Part shown: positions 1 to 12,724 of the stretch, one piece after another
Numbering within the stretch: position 1 is the stretch's first letter
How the letters are laid out: the number at the start of each line of letters is the position of its first letter
Assembly (NCBI RefSeq): GCF_023065955.2
Contig: NW_026623050.1
Span: 27,209,919-27,273,918 of the forward strand
Direction: 5' to 3'
DNA: 64,000 nt
Source: Ursus arctos
Taxonomy: Eukaryota; Chordata; Mammalia; Carnivora; Ursidae
Notes under the pieces: model-generated
What the model was told of the DNA's origin: nothing
What the model saw: the letters and a program-made list of their open reading frames with translations, nothing else
Databases searched by the model: none
Made by a program: the position numbers and the translations under genes

Positions 1-761
1 AATACATACTGTTGAAAGCTTACCATGTGCCAGGCACTAGGGTTAAACCCAGACGAAACAGTCTGTACCCTGAAGGAACTCACAGATCACTGGCAGATCC
101 AAAAAGTTAGGTCAAGTTGTACCACAGGGCTAAGTGCCACCAGAAGGGAATATAGGGCAAGATGGAGGCAGGAAGGTAACGGGCGACACCCTCCAGAGCA
201 GGGTTTGCCCTGCGAACACTGGAGATGAGACCATATCAGGAAGAAAGAAAAATCTGTGCAAAGGCCTAGAGGCATCCAGCACCCTGTTTTCAGAGAACTG
301 AGACCAGAGCTGTGGTGAGAAGTGGGAGGTGAGGGAGGTAGGAAAGGAGGGGGCATATTGTTAACTGCCAATTACCAAGACCACTATAGCCCGTTCAAGC
401 AGGAAAGGAATTTACTGAAACATACTGGGTGGGATGACTGTATATTTTCTTGCCCCGTTTAAGAGGGAAAGGGCGCAATTTTTAATTATGCCTGACAGGA
501 TAATGTGTGCAGGAGACACCCAGGGAGTTGTTAACAGGAGGGTGCTGCCTGAGGCTGGGAAATCGAGAGACCGCCCAGGCCTGTAGTGTCCAGCTGGGCG
601 CTAGACACCGGACGAGAATCCCCATCACTGCTGCCCAGGAAGTGCCCTTGATGGCATTACCAGCTTCCAGAAATGGGCACCTCTGATTGGCGGAGCCTAC
701 TTCACACACCTGCTACCAAGTGAAGGGAAACTAGGAAAATAAATACGAGGACACCATCACC

Positions 762-955
762 TACTGGCTGTGAGGCTTTGGGCAAATTAGGTCACTTCCC
801 TGTACCTCTATTTCCTCCTGTATAAGATGGCAAGGATAAGAACACTAGCCGCCTCGACAGTTGGCGTGATGTTGACATGAAATGGTGTGGAAAGAGCTTA
901 GACCTGTGCCTGGCACAGGATAGCACTACGTAAGATTGTGTGATTATTATCGTTA
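762..955 (+). mobile_element. MIR-type SINE
   Basis: The segment matches the MIR core and 3' part: TGTGAGGCTTTGGGCAAAT, a run like TTTCCTCCTGTATAAGATGG, and GTGCCTGGCACA. It is strongly diverged. Confidence 0.75.
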
Positions 956-1127
956 TCCCTTAGGGAGGCAGCATTCGTAAGATAAGAAATTGTCTCAAAG
1001 AAAGGAAGTGTTTTGAAGGGGCCCAAAGGAATGACAAATGTCCACTACTCCTTGATTCAGTGCTGAAAAATGTAACAAAATGAATTATTCCACTCATTTC
1101 TTTATTCAATAAAAATGTCAGTGTCTG

Positions 1128-1321
1128 GAGAGCCTGGGCGGCTCAGTTGGTTAAGTGTCTGCCTTTGGCTCAGGTCATGATCTCGGGGTCCTGGGATCGA
1201 GCCCCTGCGTCTGAATCCCTGCTCAGCGTGGAGTCTGCTTCCCCCTCTCCCTCTGCCCCTCCTCCTGCTCATTCTCTCTCTCTCTCTCTCTCAAGTAAAC
1301 AAAGAAATAAAATATTTTTTA
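1128..1321 (+). mobile_element. CAN-SINE (long form)
   Basis: tRNA-Lys-related head (GAGCCTGGGCGGCTCAGTTGG), CT-rich tract of TC repeats and an A-rich tail (AAATAAAATATTTTTTAAAA). Confidence 0.9.
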
Positions 1322-1324
1322 AAA

Positions 1325-2485
1325 GTTGGCAGTGTCCATGGGGCTGAAGATACAGATAATGCCTTATCTTTTCATTTACATAAATCAAGTCAAGTTTAGT
1401 GGAAGCTCCACCCATCAAGATTGGTAAAAAGCACTATATTGACCTTCTTTGTGGGGGAGGAACTCCGTATACTTCCTTAGTATTAAACAAGAGCCCCAGA
1501 AAGTCGTGGGGCCATGTCGATGGCCCTCTGTCTATAGCTGTTGCTGCTGTGGTGCTCTGTGTGGGTCCCCAGGTCTGTGGAGGCTGCTTGCAGGTGGGAT
1601 ACTTAGCCCTATCAGCATCCAACATAGTCTGGAGGTCTTCCCTGAGCTTTGCAAAGCCATGGGTTTGGGAGGCTCTCACTCCATGTACACAGGGAACCAT
1701 GCCTTCAAGGGGCAGGCTCTCTAAGGCTCTGCGGGCTGCATGGCCCAGACCCAGGGCCATACTTGGAACTTGCACCAACCACTGTTCTCCTGTGGGCTCC
1801 CTGTCCCCCAACTGCTCCTGGTGGTGAGCGTGAGGGCGAGGGACTGGAAGGAAGAAAAAAGGAGATGAAAGCAAGCAAGCAGAAGCCCCCATTCAACCCC
1901 TGCCAGGGCCTCCATGCAAGACGCAGCCTGCCCAGCTCCTGGAGAGAGGTTGTTGAACCGCACTCAGCAAAGGAAATAGTACCTAGAGCAACGGAATATT
2001 CCCTTGATATGCTACTTTCATAGTGAGATGTGGCTGAAAAGGTTTTGGACCAGACAGAGATGTCTTTAAAGTTCCTTTATTTATAAAGTTACCCAGCTGG
2101 AAAGGGATTTGGCTCAGCAAAGTAGATAGATAGCTGGGAAAGAAAAAACCTTCTGTGTATATTTGGGTGGGTTGAGACCTGTTGGACAACCAGGGGCAGT
2201 TGTTAACTACCCCCTGGGCGGTATGGAAAGCCCAGACCTTCAGGACTCAGAGGCCTGGCTGCCCTCTTGGCAAGAAAGGAAATGCGGTTCATTCCTTTGT
2301 GGTGAATCCAATTCCGAAAAGGAAAAAAAAAAAAAGAATGAAAGAAAGTTTTTCTCAATAGGTTATTCTACCACATGACGAACCACAGGAGTCTGGACTT
2401 TCTCCTATTGGGAAAGGGAGCTTTAAAGCATTTAAGTAGGGAATACACACGACTGTATTTCAGTTTCAGAATATGTGTCCTGGTT
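1325..2485. other. Intergenic DNA, nothing recognised
   Basis: Several short frames overlap at 1400-2020 on both strands, but none shows a known domain or splice signals in a gene-like order. No repeat family was recognised. Confidence 0.5.
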
Positions 2486-2489
2486 CATA

Positions 2490-2722
2490 CTGCATCTTTT
2501 ATTTTTAAATAAGCTTTTTTGAATTTTGAGATAATTTTAGATTCATACCCAGTTCCAAGAAATAAGAAGGATCTTGTGTACCTTTTTTCCAGTTTCCCCA
2601 TGGTAACATCTTGCAAAACTATAGTATAATACCACATCAGGATGCTGACAAGTGATACAGTCAAGATAGAGAAAAGTTCCATCACCATAGGGATTTCTCA
2701 TATTGCCCCCCTATTTTAGAAT
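2490..2722 (-). mobile_element. Old LINE-1 3' fragment
   Basis: Resembles antisense L1 3' sequence: AGATAATTTTAGATTCA, CCCCATGGTAACATCTTGCA and AAACTATAGTATAATACCAC. A further fragment lies at about 3015-3125. Confidence 0.55.
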
Positions 2723-2724
2723 TT

Positions 2725-2887
2725 ATTCATTTATTTGAGAGAGAACGTGTGCACGAGTGAGCGAGCAGCTGGGTAGAGGCAGAGGGAGAAGAAGAGAGAG
2801 AATATTGAGCAGACTCCCCACTGAGGGCTCTCTCTCACTCTCTCCCTCCCTCCCTCTCTCTCTCTCTAAAAAAAAAAAAAAAAAAAA
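2725..2887. mobile_element. Rearranged CAN-SINE with opposed tails
   Basis: 2725-2824 is the antisense tail and body of a CAN-SINE (TTTATTTGAGAGAGAAC to GCAGACTCCCCACTGAG). At 2825 it switches to the sense CT-rich tract and poly(A) tail. The tRNA-like head is missing, leaving two tails facing outward. Confidence 0.7.
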
Positions 2888-3584
2888 TCACAGATGGCTC
2901 GGCACCCCTCCTAGAGTGTCTGATTTAGTAGACCTGGGTGAAACCTGAACATTTGCATTTCTAACAAGCACTCCGGTGATGCAAATGATGGTGGTCCAAG
3001 TGCCATACTTTGAAAATCACAGTTCTAGAGTATATTACCTAAAAATGGTATTGCTGGGCCATACATTATAAGCATTTCTTTAACAATTAATAGACAATCC
3101 CAAGCTGCCATCCAGTCAGTGTACCCTCAACTAAATTTTAAGGGATAAAAGAATATACCACCCAAAGAAAACATTAAAAGTACGGAGCAACAAATGTAAC
3201 AAAGAAAGTAGCAACACGAAAGAGGAAGTGCTCTGAATTCTTGTGGTTGGAAGGCGGGGCAGGAAGCTGAGTAACAGTAATATTTATGACCTCTGATACC
3301 TCCACACCAAAGCACAGAGTATGAATGATGAAGTAATTTTGAGATTCTCCCAAAAAAACAAAGAGTAATACTAGGTATGTATAGTTTATACTATACTGAG
3401 ATACCATAGAACAGGACTTGTGGCAAGAAGTAGCTCTAGAAGGGTATTCTTTCTTCCGAAGAAATAGGGAGAGGGAGATAGGGTCTTGAATGTCAGTTCT
3501 CAGCCTCATCTCTCACTCCATTCCCCTTTGTTCTCCGTGGCAGCCACCATGGCCTCCTCTAATTCTTTGAATGAAACCTCCTCC

Positions 3585-3905
3585 CTCCTACTGCAGGGTC
3601 TTTGTTCTTGCTGATTCCTCTGTATGGAACACTTCCTCTGTCTGTTTGTACGCTGACCAAGTTAATTCCCATTTATCCTTAAGGTCTCAGATCTAATTTG
3701 ACCTCAATAGAAAAACCTTCCCTAATCTTCCAGACTAGATCAAATCTCACCGTCATAACTTCTCAACACACAATGCATCTCTCCTTCATAGCACTTATTA
3801 CAGTTGGAATTTTACATTTACTTATGTGTTTATAGGATTCATGAATATATTACCCTCCAGCCTGCTAATCCCTAGGAGAGCTGGGCATGTGTCTTTTTTG
3901 AGTAA
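3585..3905 (-). mobile_element. L2 LINE 3' fragment
   Basis: The plus strand reads like reverse-complemented L2: GGGTCTTTGTTCTTGCTGATT, TAAGGTCTCAGATCTAATTTG, AACCTTCCCTAATCTTCC and CTTCATAGCACTTATTACAG. Confidence 0.7.
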
Positions 3906-3909
3906 GCAT

Positions 3910-5390
3910 TGTAATGTCAGCACCAACTTTGTCTGAACCTGAGACTAAAAGTGCAATGGGAAACATTCTGAAGAGGAAAATAGGGAGGAAACAGAAGTAC
4001 TTTCAGGACATCACACACTAGCGTGTCACAGATGGCAATGATGGGTTCCTGTTTGAACAACCGTATCAAGAGGACTGGCTACTAGATCTCTGATCCCCTG
4101 GAGAAAAGTTTCTATTGGCGTATTATAGGTTCTATAGGAGATCCAGTCATATTCAATATTTGAACAAGACAAGACATATACAATATTTGAACAAGACATA
4201 TGCAAACAAGACTTGTTTGCAGGTGATATGAAAGTCAAAAGGTTTACAGTATAGACTGTGTCAGAATTCAGGTTAAAAATAATACCAATGAAGAGGTGGC
4301 TGGGTGGCTCAGTCAGTTAAGTGTCCAACTCTTGATTTCAGCTCAGGTCATGATCTCAGGGTTGTGAGATTGAGCCTCATGTTGGGCTCCACGCTGGGCA
4401 CATGGAGCCTGCTGTGTTCTCTCTCATCCTTTTTCTCTGCTCCTCCCCCATGCACCTGCACTCTCTAAAATATCACTCTCTCTCTAAAATAACAACAACA
4501 ATAATACCAATGGAAATACTAAGCCAAAACAGAAAGAGAAAGCCAAAACATCGTTGCAAATACATGATATGGAAGGGAAGCTGGGTTTGACTAGTTTGTG
4601 TAAAAAGAAAAAAAAACTTGATTGCTGACCACATATTCATTATGAACCAATGTTGTGAAAAATCTGGTAACTGGTAAAAATCTAACTGGTAGAAATCTAA
4701 CTGTCCAGAGGAGGGGAGGTGATGGGCTCACTTTCCTGGTGCCCCCTCAAGCACTGTGTCTGTCTAGTTCTTAGAGCCAATCTGGCATGAGAATCTCTGA
4801 TCATCTACAGATATCGGAAATCATAGCTAATTATAAATTATATTAATTACTTTTGGATTAAAATTTTAAAATGTTTACAGCAAAAAGAAAAATTGTTTTT
4901 AATATAGTCCGCATATAACTTAATATTTGATGTGGTGTGGCACTGGACCTCCAGAAGTAAGAGATTTTAAAAGGGCTTTAGGGAAATGGAAGGAGCTCCA
5001 ATGAGGCATAAAGAAAGGAGATGGCAAGAGAGAGAGTTCTAGGGGAAAAGGAGATGCCTGCTCAGCGGCTGCTGTGTGCCAGCGCTGCTCCAAGAGCTGA
5101 GGATCCCAAAGTAAAAGTCCGGGCTCCCTTAAGGAGGGCACCTTCTCGTAAGGAATCAGTTAAGTTAAATGAAACGAAGAAGTGTAGTGTTATTAAGGAG
5201 GTGTGCGCGCTGGCTGGTCAAAAAGGTGTGGCGAGTACTCCCATTGGGATGGCAACTGGGAAGGCTTCTCTGAGGAGGTGACACTTGATCGGAGCAGAGG
5301 CAGAGGGGAGAAAAGCAGTGTAGAGTAAGTTGAAGAAACATCAAGAACGCGATAAGGCAAGGAGAGGAAGGGAAAAGAGGAAGGGCTCGA
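3910..5390. other. Intergenic DNA upstream of LACTB
   Basis: Apart from the SINE at 4291-4490 no gene is seen. About 5020-5330 resembles the tail of an old dispersed repeat (CTGCTGTGTGCCAGCGCTGC, CTTCTCTGAGGAGGTGACA). Confidence 0.5.
4291..4490 (+). mobile_element. CAN-SINE (older long form)
   Basis: Head GTGGCTGGGTGGCTCAGTCAG, then CTCAGGTCATGATCTCAGGG and a CT-rich end. The tail is duplicated and degraded. Confidence 0.85.
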
Positions 5391-5539
5391 TGCGATCGAC
5401 GCTCCGGCATCCGGCGTCGACTGCTAAGGTCTGCGCGCGGTCCCCACCCCCTGCCTTCCCCTGTCTCCTCCCCTCCCCGCGCCTCCACCGCCCGCCCGGC
5501 CTGCACGAGCTCTGAGGCTGCCGGCTCGCGGCAGACGCC

Positions 5540-5902
5540 ATGTACCGGCTCCTGTCAGCCGTGACGGCCCGGCCTGCGACCCCCGGGGGCTGGGCCTGGG
5601 GCCGCGGGCGGCGCGGGGCACACCAGCGCTCCGGGCTGCCGCCGCTCGGCCCCGGCTGGGTTGGGGGTCTCGGGCTGGGGCTGGGGCTGGCACTCGGGGT
5701 GAAGCTGGCGGGCGGGCTGAGGGGCGCGGCCCCCGCGCAGCCCCCAGCAGCCCCCGACCCCGAGGCGTCGCCCCAGGCCGAACCGCTGCTGCCGCAGGAG
5801 CAGCCCCTCGCTCCGTGGTCCGCCCAGACCCCGATGCCGCCCCCCTCCCGGCGCTTCGCCAGAGCCATCGACAGCAGCCGCGACCTGCTGCACCGGATCA
5901 AG
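5540..5902 (+). CDS. LACTB: LACTB exon 1 (coding part)
   Basis: This exon encodes residues 1-121, from ATG in the context GACGCCATGT to CGGATCAAG, followed by the donor gtgcgg. It holds the arginine-rich, acid-poor mitochondrial leader, a hydrophobic G/L stretch (GGLGLGLGLALGVKLAGGL) and a proline-rich linker ending in SSRDLLHRIK. The start is the first ATG in frame with the conserved LACTB N-terminus. It lies inside a CpG island, so long shadow frames exist on both strands. Confidence 0.96.
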
Positions 5903-8900
5903 GTGCGGAGACGCGGGCGTAGGCGGCCGGGAAACCAGCGCCGAACCGCCCGCGTCCGCTCGGAACGGGGCCCTTCGGTGGTCATCTCCCGGGCCCGAGC
6001 GGACCCCACCTCTGGCGGTGGCATGCCCGCGGCCGGCTTCCGAGAAGGACTTCCCGTTCCCCGACCGCCCGGCCACGGTCAAAACCTCCTGCGGGTTGCC
6101 CAAGTCGGGGCGGAGGTCACACCGCCCGCCTCGGGAACCTCCCCTTCGCCCTCAGTGCAGACCAGGCACGCCTCTCATCGTTAGTGCCGGGCCTGGCGGG
6201 GCCGAGGTGGGCGGGGCCCTGGCGGAGGGAGGGGGCGGGGCCCTGGCGGAGGGAGGGGCGGGGCCCGAGCGGAGGGAGGGGCGGGGCCCGGGCGGAGGGA
6301 GGGGCGGGGCCCGGGCGGAGGGAGGGGCGGGGCCCGGGCGGAGGGAGGGGCGGGGCCCGGGCGGAGGGAGGGGCGGGGCCCGGGCGGAGGGAGGGGCGGG
6401 GCCCGGGCGGAGGGAGGGGCGGGGCCCGGGCGGAGGGAGGGGCGGGGCCCCGGGAAGGCCCGGGAGCTGGGCGGGGAGTTGTGCGAAGCTTTTTTGCTGG
6501 TCCTTGAACTGTCTGTCCTTTCCCCTTCGCTCGTAGGATGAGGTGGGCGCCCCCGGCATAGTGGTCGGAGTCTCTGTAGATGGAAAAGAAGTCTGGTCAG
6601 AAGGTGGGCTCAGAAAAGTGTTATTTACTGGCTTGTTTTGTCCCAGTCGATGAATGAAATTTTGATGTTTTACTGCTAGGAGTGGGTGGCGTGAAATGTT
6701 CAGGTTTCGTAAAGCCATACATACTATAGAGAAAACATGTCTAACAGAATAAAGAATCGGGCTTTCTGTAAACAGCAAGATTGAAATGTGACCCTTGGAG
6801 TCTTAAAGATGGCTCGTTTCTAAGGACTGGATTTATTGTTCTGAAAGTTGTATATTGAACAGTCTGTTACCTGCGTGTTTGTAGATGACGCTTACCGCTA
6901 GGTCAAACGTCAGAAGTTTGTTTTCTTGTTTAATCAACAATTTAATTAACAACTTATTGCGTCCCCTATTCTGTAAAATGCCCTGTACCAAGAACTAGGG
7001 CCATTCATGATTCCTTGTCCTTAATGAGTGTACGATCTCCTTTATTACTTTTTTTTTTTTTACCGGGCAGTGTCAGCTGTTTTTTTCAAACCAAAAGGTA
7101 GAAGCTTTGGGAAAGAGATTTCTAATCATTTTATGATAATTTTATCAAAACATATTTTATAATTTGATTTACTTACCCATTGCACACAAATAGGGTCCCA
7201 GGTTTATAGGAACCCTACTTTTAGAACATGTTTCAGACATCATTTAAAGGAATTAGTACTTTTAAAAGAAGTTGATAGGAGCAATAAGGTTTTGAATTTA
7301 AAGAAAAACGATTCTTCCCCCAAGTATAAGTATAGCCTAGTCAGCATACCCAATTTATGAAAAATACTGTAATCAAAAATTACATAAATGTCGGCTTTAT
7401 GGGTGAGGGCTTTGTTTTTCTGCAAATATTTTTCAGCATAATCTTTATTTACAGTTTAAAAACAATCATTGTATACCTTTTCGTTCTTTTTAGATCTCAG
7501 GTCTTATCACTTAGATTTTCACACTCTCAGCCTTCAGGAGATGAAACCAGACTTTTAAAAAATTCTCTAGGAGCTTTGAATTAATAGTCCTTCTTTTTCT
7601 GGTTTGCATCTGAGGTAACCTAGATTGGTTATCTAGATTGGGTTTCCAGGACACCTTTTCACATTAACTTTTATTGGGTGGTTATTTTAAGCAATCAAGT
7701 GGAAATTCAAAAGTAAATATAATCTGAAGAACAATGATGTTTTCTTTAAAGAACATAGAATAACTTAATGTAAAATGTGGGATAACTAATTGTCTAGATA
7801 AACTAAGAAAAAATAGTATCTGAACCAGATAGAAAATTACTATTGTGCACAGAGTGCAATTTCGATTTAGTTATAAAATTAAGTTGTTAGGCTTACTGTT
7901 GTCAGAATTACTAAGACTCTCATTCACTCTTAATTAGCTTATAAAAGTGGAATTTCTTTTCCAAAAGATATTCCTTTAGATAAATACATGAGATGTTCTA
8001 AGATAGTATTATTTCAGTTTTTGAAGACTCCTTTGACCATGAAGCCTGTTATTAGTGACTTTTTGCTTTTCTTTTTCTAAAGGCTTAGGTTATGCTGATG
8101 TTGAGAACCGTGTACCGTGCAAGCCAGAGACCGTTATGAGAATTGCCAGTATCAGCAAAAGCCTTACCATGGTTGCTCTTGCCAAACTGTGGGAAGCCGG
8201 GAAACTGGATCTTGACATTCCAGTACAACATTATGTTCCTGAATTCCCAGAAAAAGAATATGAAGGTGAAAAGGTAATAAAACTCACAGTTCATTTTACT
8301 GACGACATCTTAAATGGTTTAAAAGGCTTCATAAGATTCTTTGGTTTGTTTTTAACTATTGTTAATGGGTTAAAGGGTTTTTTTTAATTCAGGTGATAAT
8401 CGATTGGGTATTTCTCTGAAACTTAAAGCTGAAGATGTGTATGGGACACATTTTTCCAGCAGCAGTTTAAAATGGAAAATATTACTGAGGCATGATTCCA
8501 AGGCCACTAACTTTTTTTTTTTTAAGATTTTATTAATTTGAGAGAGAGAGTGAGCGAGAGAGAGAGAGAACACAAGCGGGGAGGGAGGGGCAGAGGGAGA
8601 GGGAGAAGCAGACTCCTTGCTGAGCAGGGAGTCTGACATGGGGCAGATCCCACATGGGGCTCAATCCCAGCGGGACTTGAGGACCATGACCTGAGACTAA
8701 AGGCAGATGCTTAACTGACTGGGCCACCCAGGTGCCCCTATAACTTTTTATTATACAGTTTAATATTGTAATTGAAATTCCATATTTTTACAATTAGGTT
8801 TCTGTCACAACAAGATTACTGATTTCCCATTTAAGTGGAATTCGTCATTATGAAAAGGACATGAAAAAGGTGAAAGAAGAGAAAGCTTACAAAGCCTTGA

Positions 8901-11900
8901 AGATGATGAAAGGGACCATGGAATCTGACCAAGAAAAAGAGTTCAAAGAAAAAGGAGGCAAAAGTAATGAAAAGAGTGACTTTGTTAAAACTAAGATAGA
9001 GCAAGATACTGATGCCAAAGGCCGGAACTTAAAACCTGGCAAGAAAAAGAATGATTTTGAACAAGGCGAGTTGTATTTGAAAGAAAAGTTTGAGAATTCA
9101 ATTGAATCACTAAGATTATTTAAAAATGACCCTTTGTTCTTTAAACCTGGTGAGTGTTAATTCCTTCTCTTAACAAAGTCGTCATTATTAAAGTATTAAT
9201 TTTCAGAAAATCTGAAATGATCCCATCCCGAGGGCATTGGGTGTGGTTGACGCTTGTGGCGTGGGTTTTGCTGTCAGTCCAATGTGTGCCTTGTCTGCAG
9301 TTCTTGACGAAGCCAAGCGTCCAGGTAGCCAGTTGTTTAGATTTAGCCTCAGCGTTCATTTAGTGGGTTTTCCAGATCAAGCTGTTTGTGGAAAATTATG
9401 GAGAAATGTTGTAATAAGTGTTTTTCAAATAAAATCTGGACTAAGGAGGGCATGATAAAATATTGCTATTATGTCAGTATTTAGTTAGTGTTTAATTTAG
9501 TATTTAAATTGCTCAATTTATTGTGTGCCTTCATTCCTTAAAGAAGTTGGTTTTTATCAACTTAATTTTATTTCCTAAAAGCTGATCTATAAAAATATTT
9601 TTTAACATATTTTTTGGTATGATGCCCACCAAAACCACTTTAGTATCTTTCAATTTACCATAGGTTTATGTACTTGTATTCCATTTTCATTTTAAAAGTT
9701 TTTACTATGAATAGATATAGGTGTAATTAGTAAGGGCAAAGGAATATATTTATGGATTTTGTCTTAAAATATAAGGTTCCAGTTATTAGTACAGATCACA
9801 CACTCTGTGTTTCCAGAATCCCGAATGATATAACGGTATGTATTTGAAGTAGTATCTATATTTGAATATGTATTTGTATTTTAATATATATTTGAAACAG
9901 AGTTTTTATACCTACATATACTTTATTAAAATGGGCATGTGCACAACTAATTTATGCCTTAAACAATGAGTTTTGGCTGTATTAAGAATAAGCCCATTAA
10001 CTCAAGAAATCAGATTTGCTTTTCTTTCCCTTCCTATTTTGGTACCAGTTTGAAGGGTTTTAGTTTAGTTTTGAGATAGTATTTATTTGCCTATTTCATT
10101 ATCATGGAAAGGAGTAGATTCATATGCTGATTATCATTAAATCATGGAATAAGCAGGGCCCTTGCCAAGTTGACTAAGTTTATTAATACGTCATCCATGA
10201 TCTGTTTCTAAATGCTGAAGTAAAAAGGTGAGAGTCTGTCAGTTTTCAGTGGGAAGTATTTTACATGTTTTTAAATAATAATGAAGCGTTTTCTTTTCTT
10301 TCCCCCCTTTGCACTGATGTCTCAAGGTAGTCAGTTTTTGTATTCAACTTTTGGCTATACCCTACTGGCAGCCATAGTAGAAAGAGCTTCAGGATATAAA
10401 TATTTGGATTATATGCAGAAAATATTCCATGACTTGGACATGCTGACGACTGTGCAGGAGGAAAATGAGCCAGTGATTTATAATAGAGCAAGGTAAATGA
10501 TACCTTTGGTGTGTCTTGCTGTATTACATAACACTGTGTTGTTTATTGAAAGTCAAACTTTCCTTGTCTCCATTCCAAAATCACACTCGCCACATTTGGA
10601 GAGCTTTCCTACATGTCTGTTTTTCCGTGAGGGAATTGAATGTATTTGCAAAGTACTCCAGGATCCTTTCATCCTTGGATGAAAGACAGCAATAATAATT
10701 TAAACTCATGCACAATTAAACCAAAATTGTTCCTATCATGGGTATCTATAATTTGTTCTTCCATCATCCCTTTTTTAATGTTGTAGCTAATACTTTATAT
10801 TTATTATTTTTAAAAGTTTTTTTAAATTTTTGAAATGATTTAATTCTTAAATTATAAGACGAAATACAAAGAATTCCCATATACCCTTCACCCAGATTCC
10901 CCAAATGTTATCCTTTTACCACATTTGCTTTATCTGTTATTTTTTTCTCAACCGTTTGGAAATAAGTTGCAGACACGGTACCCCTTTACCCATAAGTAAT
11001 TTGTGTTTTTTAAAAATAAGGACATTCAGGAAACTAATATCAGCACAGTACTTATATCAAATCTATAGACCATGTTCAAATTTTGCCAGTTCTTCCAATA
11101 ATGTCCTTCATAGCAAAAGAAAAGGAAAACAAAAATCTGGTTCAAGATCTAGTCCAGGATCATACATTACATTTAGTTGTCACGTCTCTCAGAGGTCACA
11201 TGAAGCCGGTTTATCCCATTATTGGTGGTGGTGATTTAATGGTTTTGTAGCAGTGGTACCTGCTAGGTTTACCACCTGTAAAAGTTTGAGTCATTTCATT
11301 GAAATGTATCAAACTAAAATTTTATCATAATTTTTTCTAGTGATTTGTAAAAAGGGCGTTGGGAGAGAATTTTGAGACTAATGACTATTATGAGTTCTAT
11401 GGTTATGTTTTCCATTTTACCAAATAATAAATTTGGTTCATTAGAAAGGTAAGGCATTTAACAAATCAACTGTTACTTTTACTTTGCATATTTTTCTTAG
11501 TACATGCTTTGCAAATGGCTAAATGGTATTTGAAATAGATGAAATTGTGGGATTATTTTAGCTTTATCTTCTTATCCCTGTATTAGTTTTGTTCAGTCTT
11601 CTGTTATATTTAGTTAAATTACCATTTTTAAATTACCAGTTTATTTAAAAGGATTAAATATGCATTGCAAATCAGCCTGAGTTTTTTTGGACCTAAAAGA
11701 AATTAGGTTAGTAGCAAGCAATGAATTTTAATTTTAAAATGGCCTGTAGTTCTCAACCACTTCAATTAGTGTTTATTATTTTTAGGTCCAACATTACGTT
11801 CCACTGGAAAGCATAAGAAAAATTGACAAATACCAGAGGTTGCCAATTGAATCTAAAAAAGATTCTCTAGTAATGATGGCATGGATACATGACCTTATTT

Positions 11901-12682
11901 TGATTTAGACCTAGGTGTTTGATAATGAATGCCTATACTTATATGTAAGGGAGAGAACATGACATATAATCACTGAGCTGCTTTTCTCAACTGAAAATTA
12001 AGACTCTTTGAATATACAGAACTTCAAGGCAGTTTGCTCTTTTCTTAATGAGTAATTTTACAAAAATCAAAATGTGGCATATGATGGTGAGTTAATTTCA
12101 TCTTATTTCCCGTTCTTTGAAGAAATAAAAAGGCAGTGGGTTCCCATTTCTTCTGTTAAAGGTTCCTATCAGCTCTGAGTTTGATTGATTTGAAAGTACC
12201 CACTGGTGCTAAAGGGGTAGTTGATTCATTTTAGTTATATTATATGGACTGCTGAAAAAGGGCACTAAAAAAAGAAAGAATGTCATCTGTGAAAATGGTC
12301 TGTCCACTTGCTTCATCTTTATTTTACTTGATGCAATATCTACTTGGGCCTCTAAAACTCAACTCTGATTCTTTTTTTTTTTGTTAATAATTATTTTAAA
12401 AGAACTTAAAGGCACCAGCTTTTTAAGGGAGTTCAGAGAGTAAAGGGAAACCTCAAAGATATATATTTAAAAAAAAAAAACTTAAAGTGAAACTTAGTAA
12501 ATGTGTATGTTTCTGTTAGTTTATGCTTATCATTCTGCAGGAAATAAAATTTCCAGCAATCGTTTGCAGCTTTGTTAGTGTACTCCTTCATAATAATCAT
12601 AAATTAAGTGTATTTATATTATCCTAACCTAGGGTTTTTAGAGTTATTGTAACCCAAGAGTAAATACTTATCATCGTTTTGC

Positions 12683-12724
<42 letters not shown>

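Larger units (their letters stand above)
5400..6480. promoter_or_regulatory. CpG island at the LACTB 5' end
   Basis: Composition switches near 5390 from A/T-rich to dense GC with many CpGs, covering the proximal promoter, exon 1 and intron 1. No TATA box is seen in the 140 bp before the ATG, so a dispersed CpG-type promoter is likely. The transcription start cannot be placed from sequence. An old dispersed repeat appears to reach to about 5330, just upstream. Confidence 0.75.

Noticed and set aside
5341..6103. Open frames of 182-227 codons on the minus strand opposite LACTB exon 1
   Set aside because: GC-rich shadow of the real exon. Composition is low-complexity and there is no known domain.
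6018..6778. Long Gly/Arg/Ala- and Pro-rich open frames on both strands over 6018-6778
   Set aside because: They come from the stop-free 23-bp minisatellite in LACTB intron 1. The same peptide appears in every frame and no gene structure supports it.
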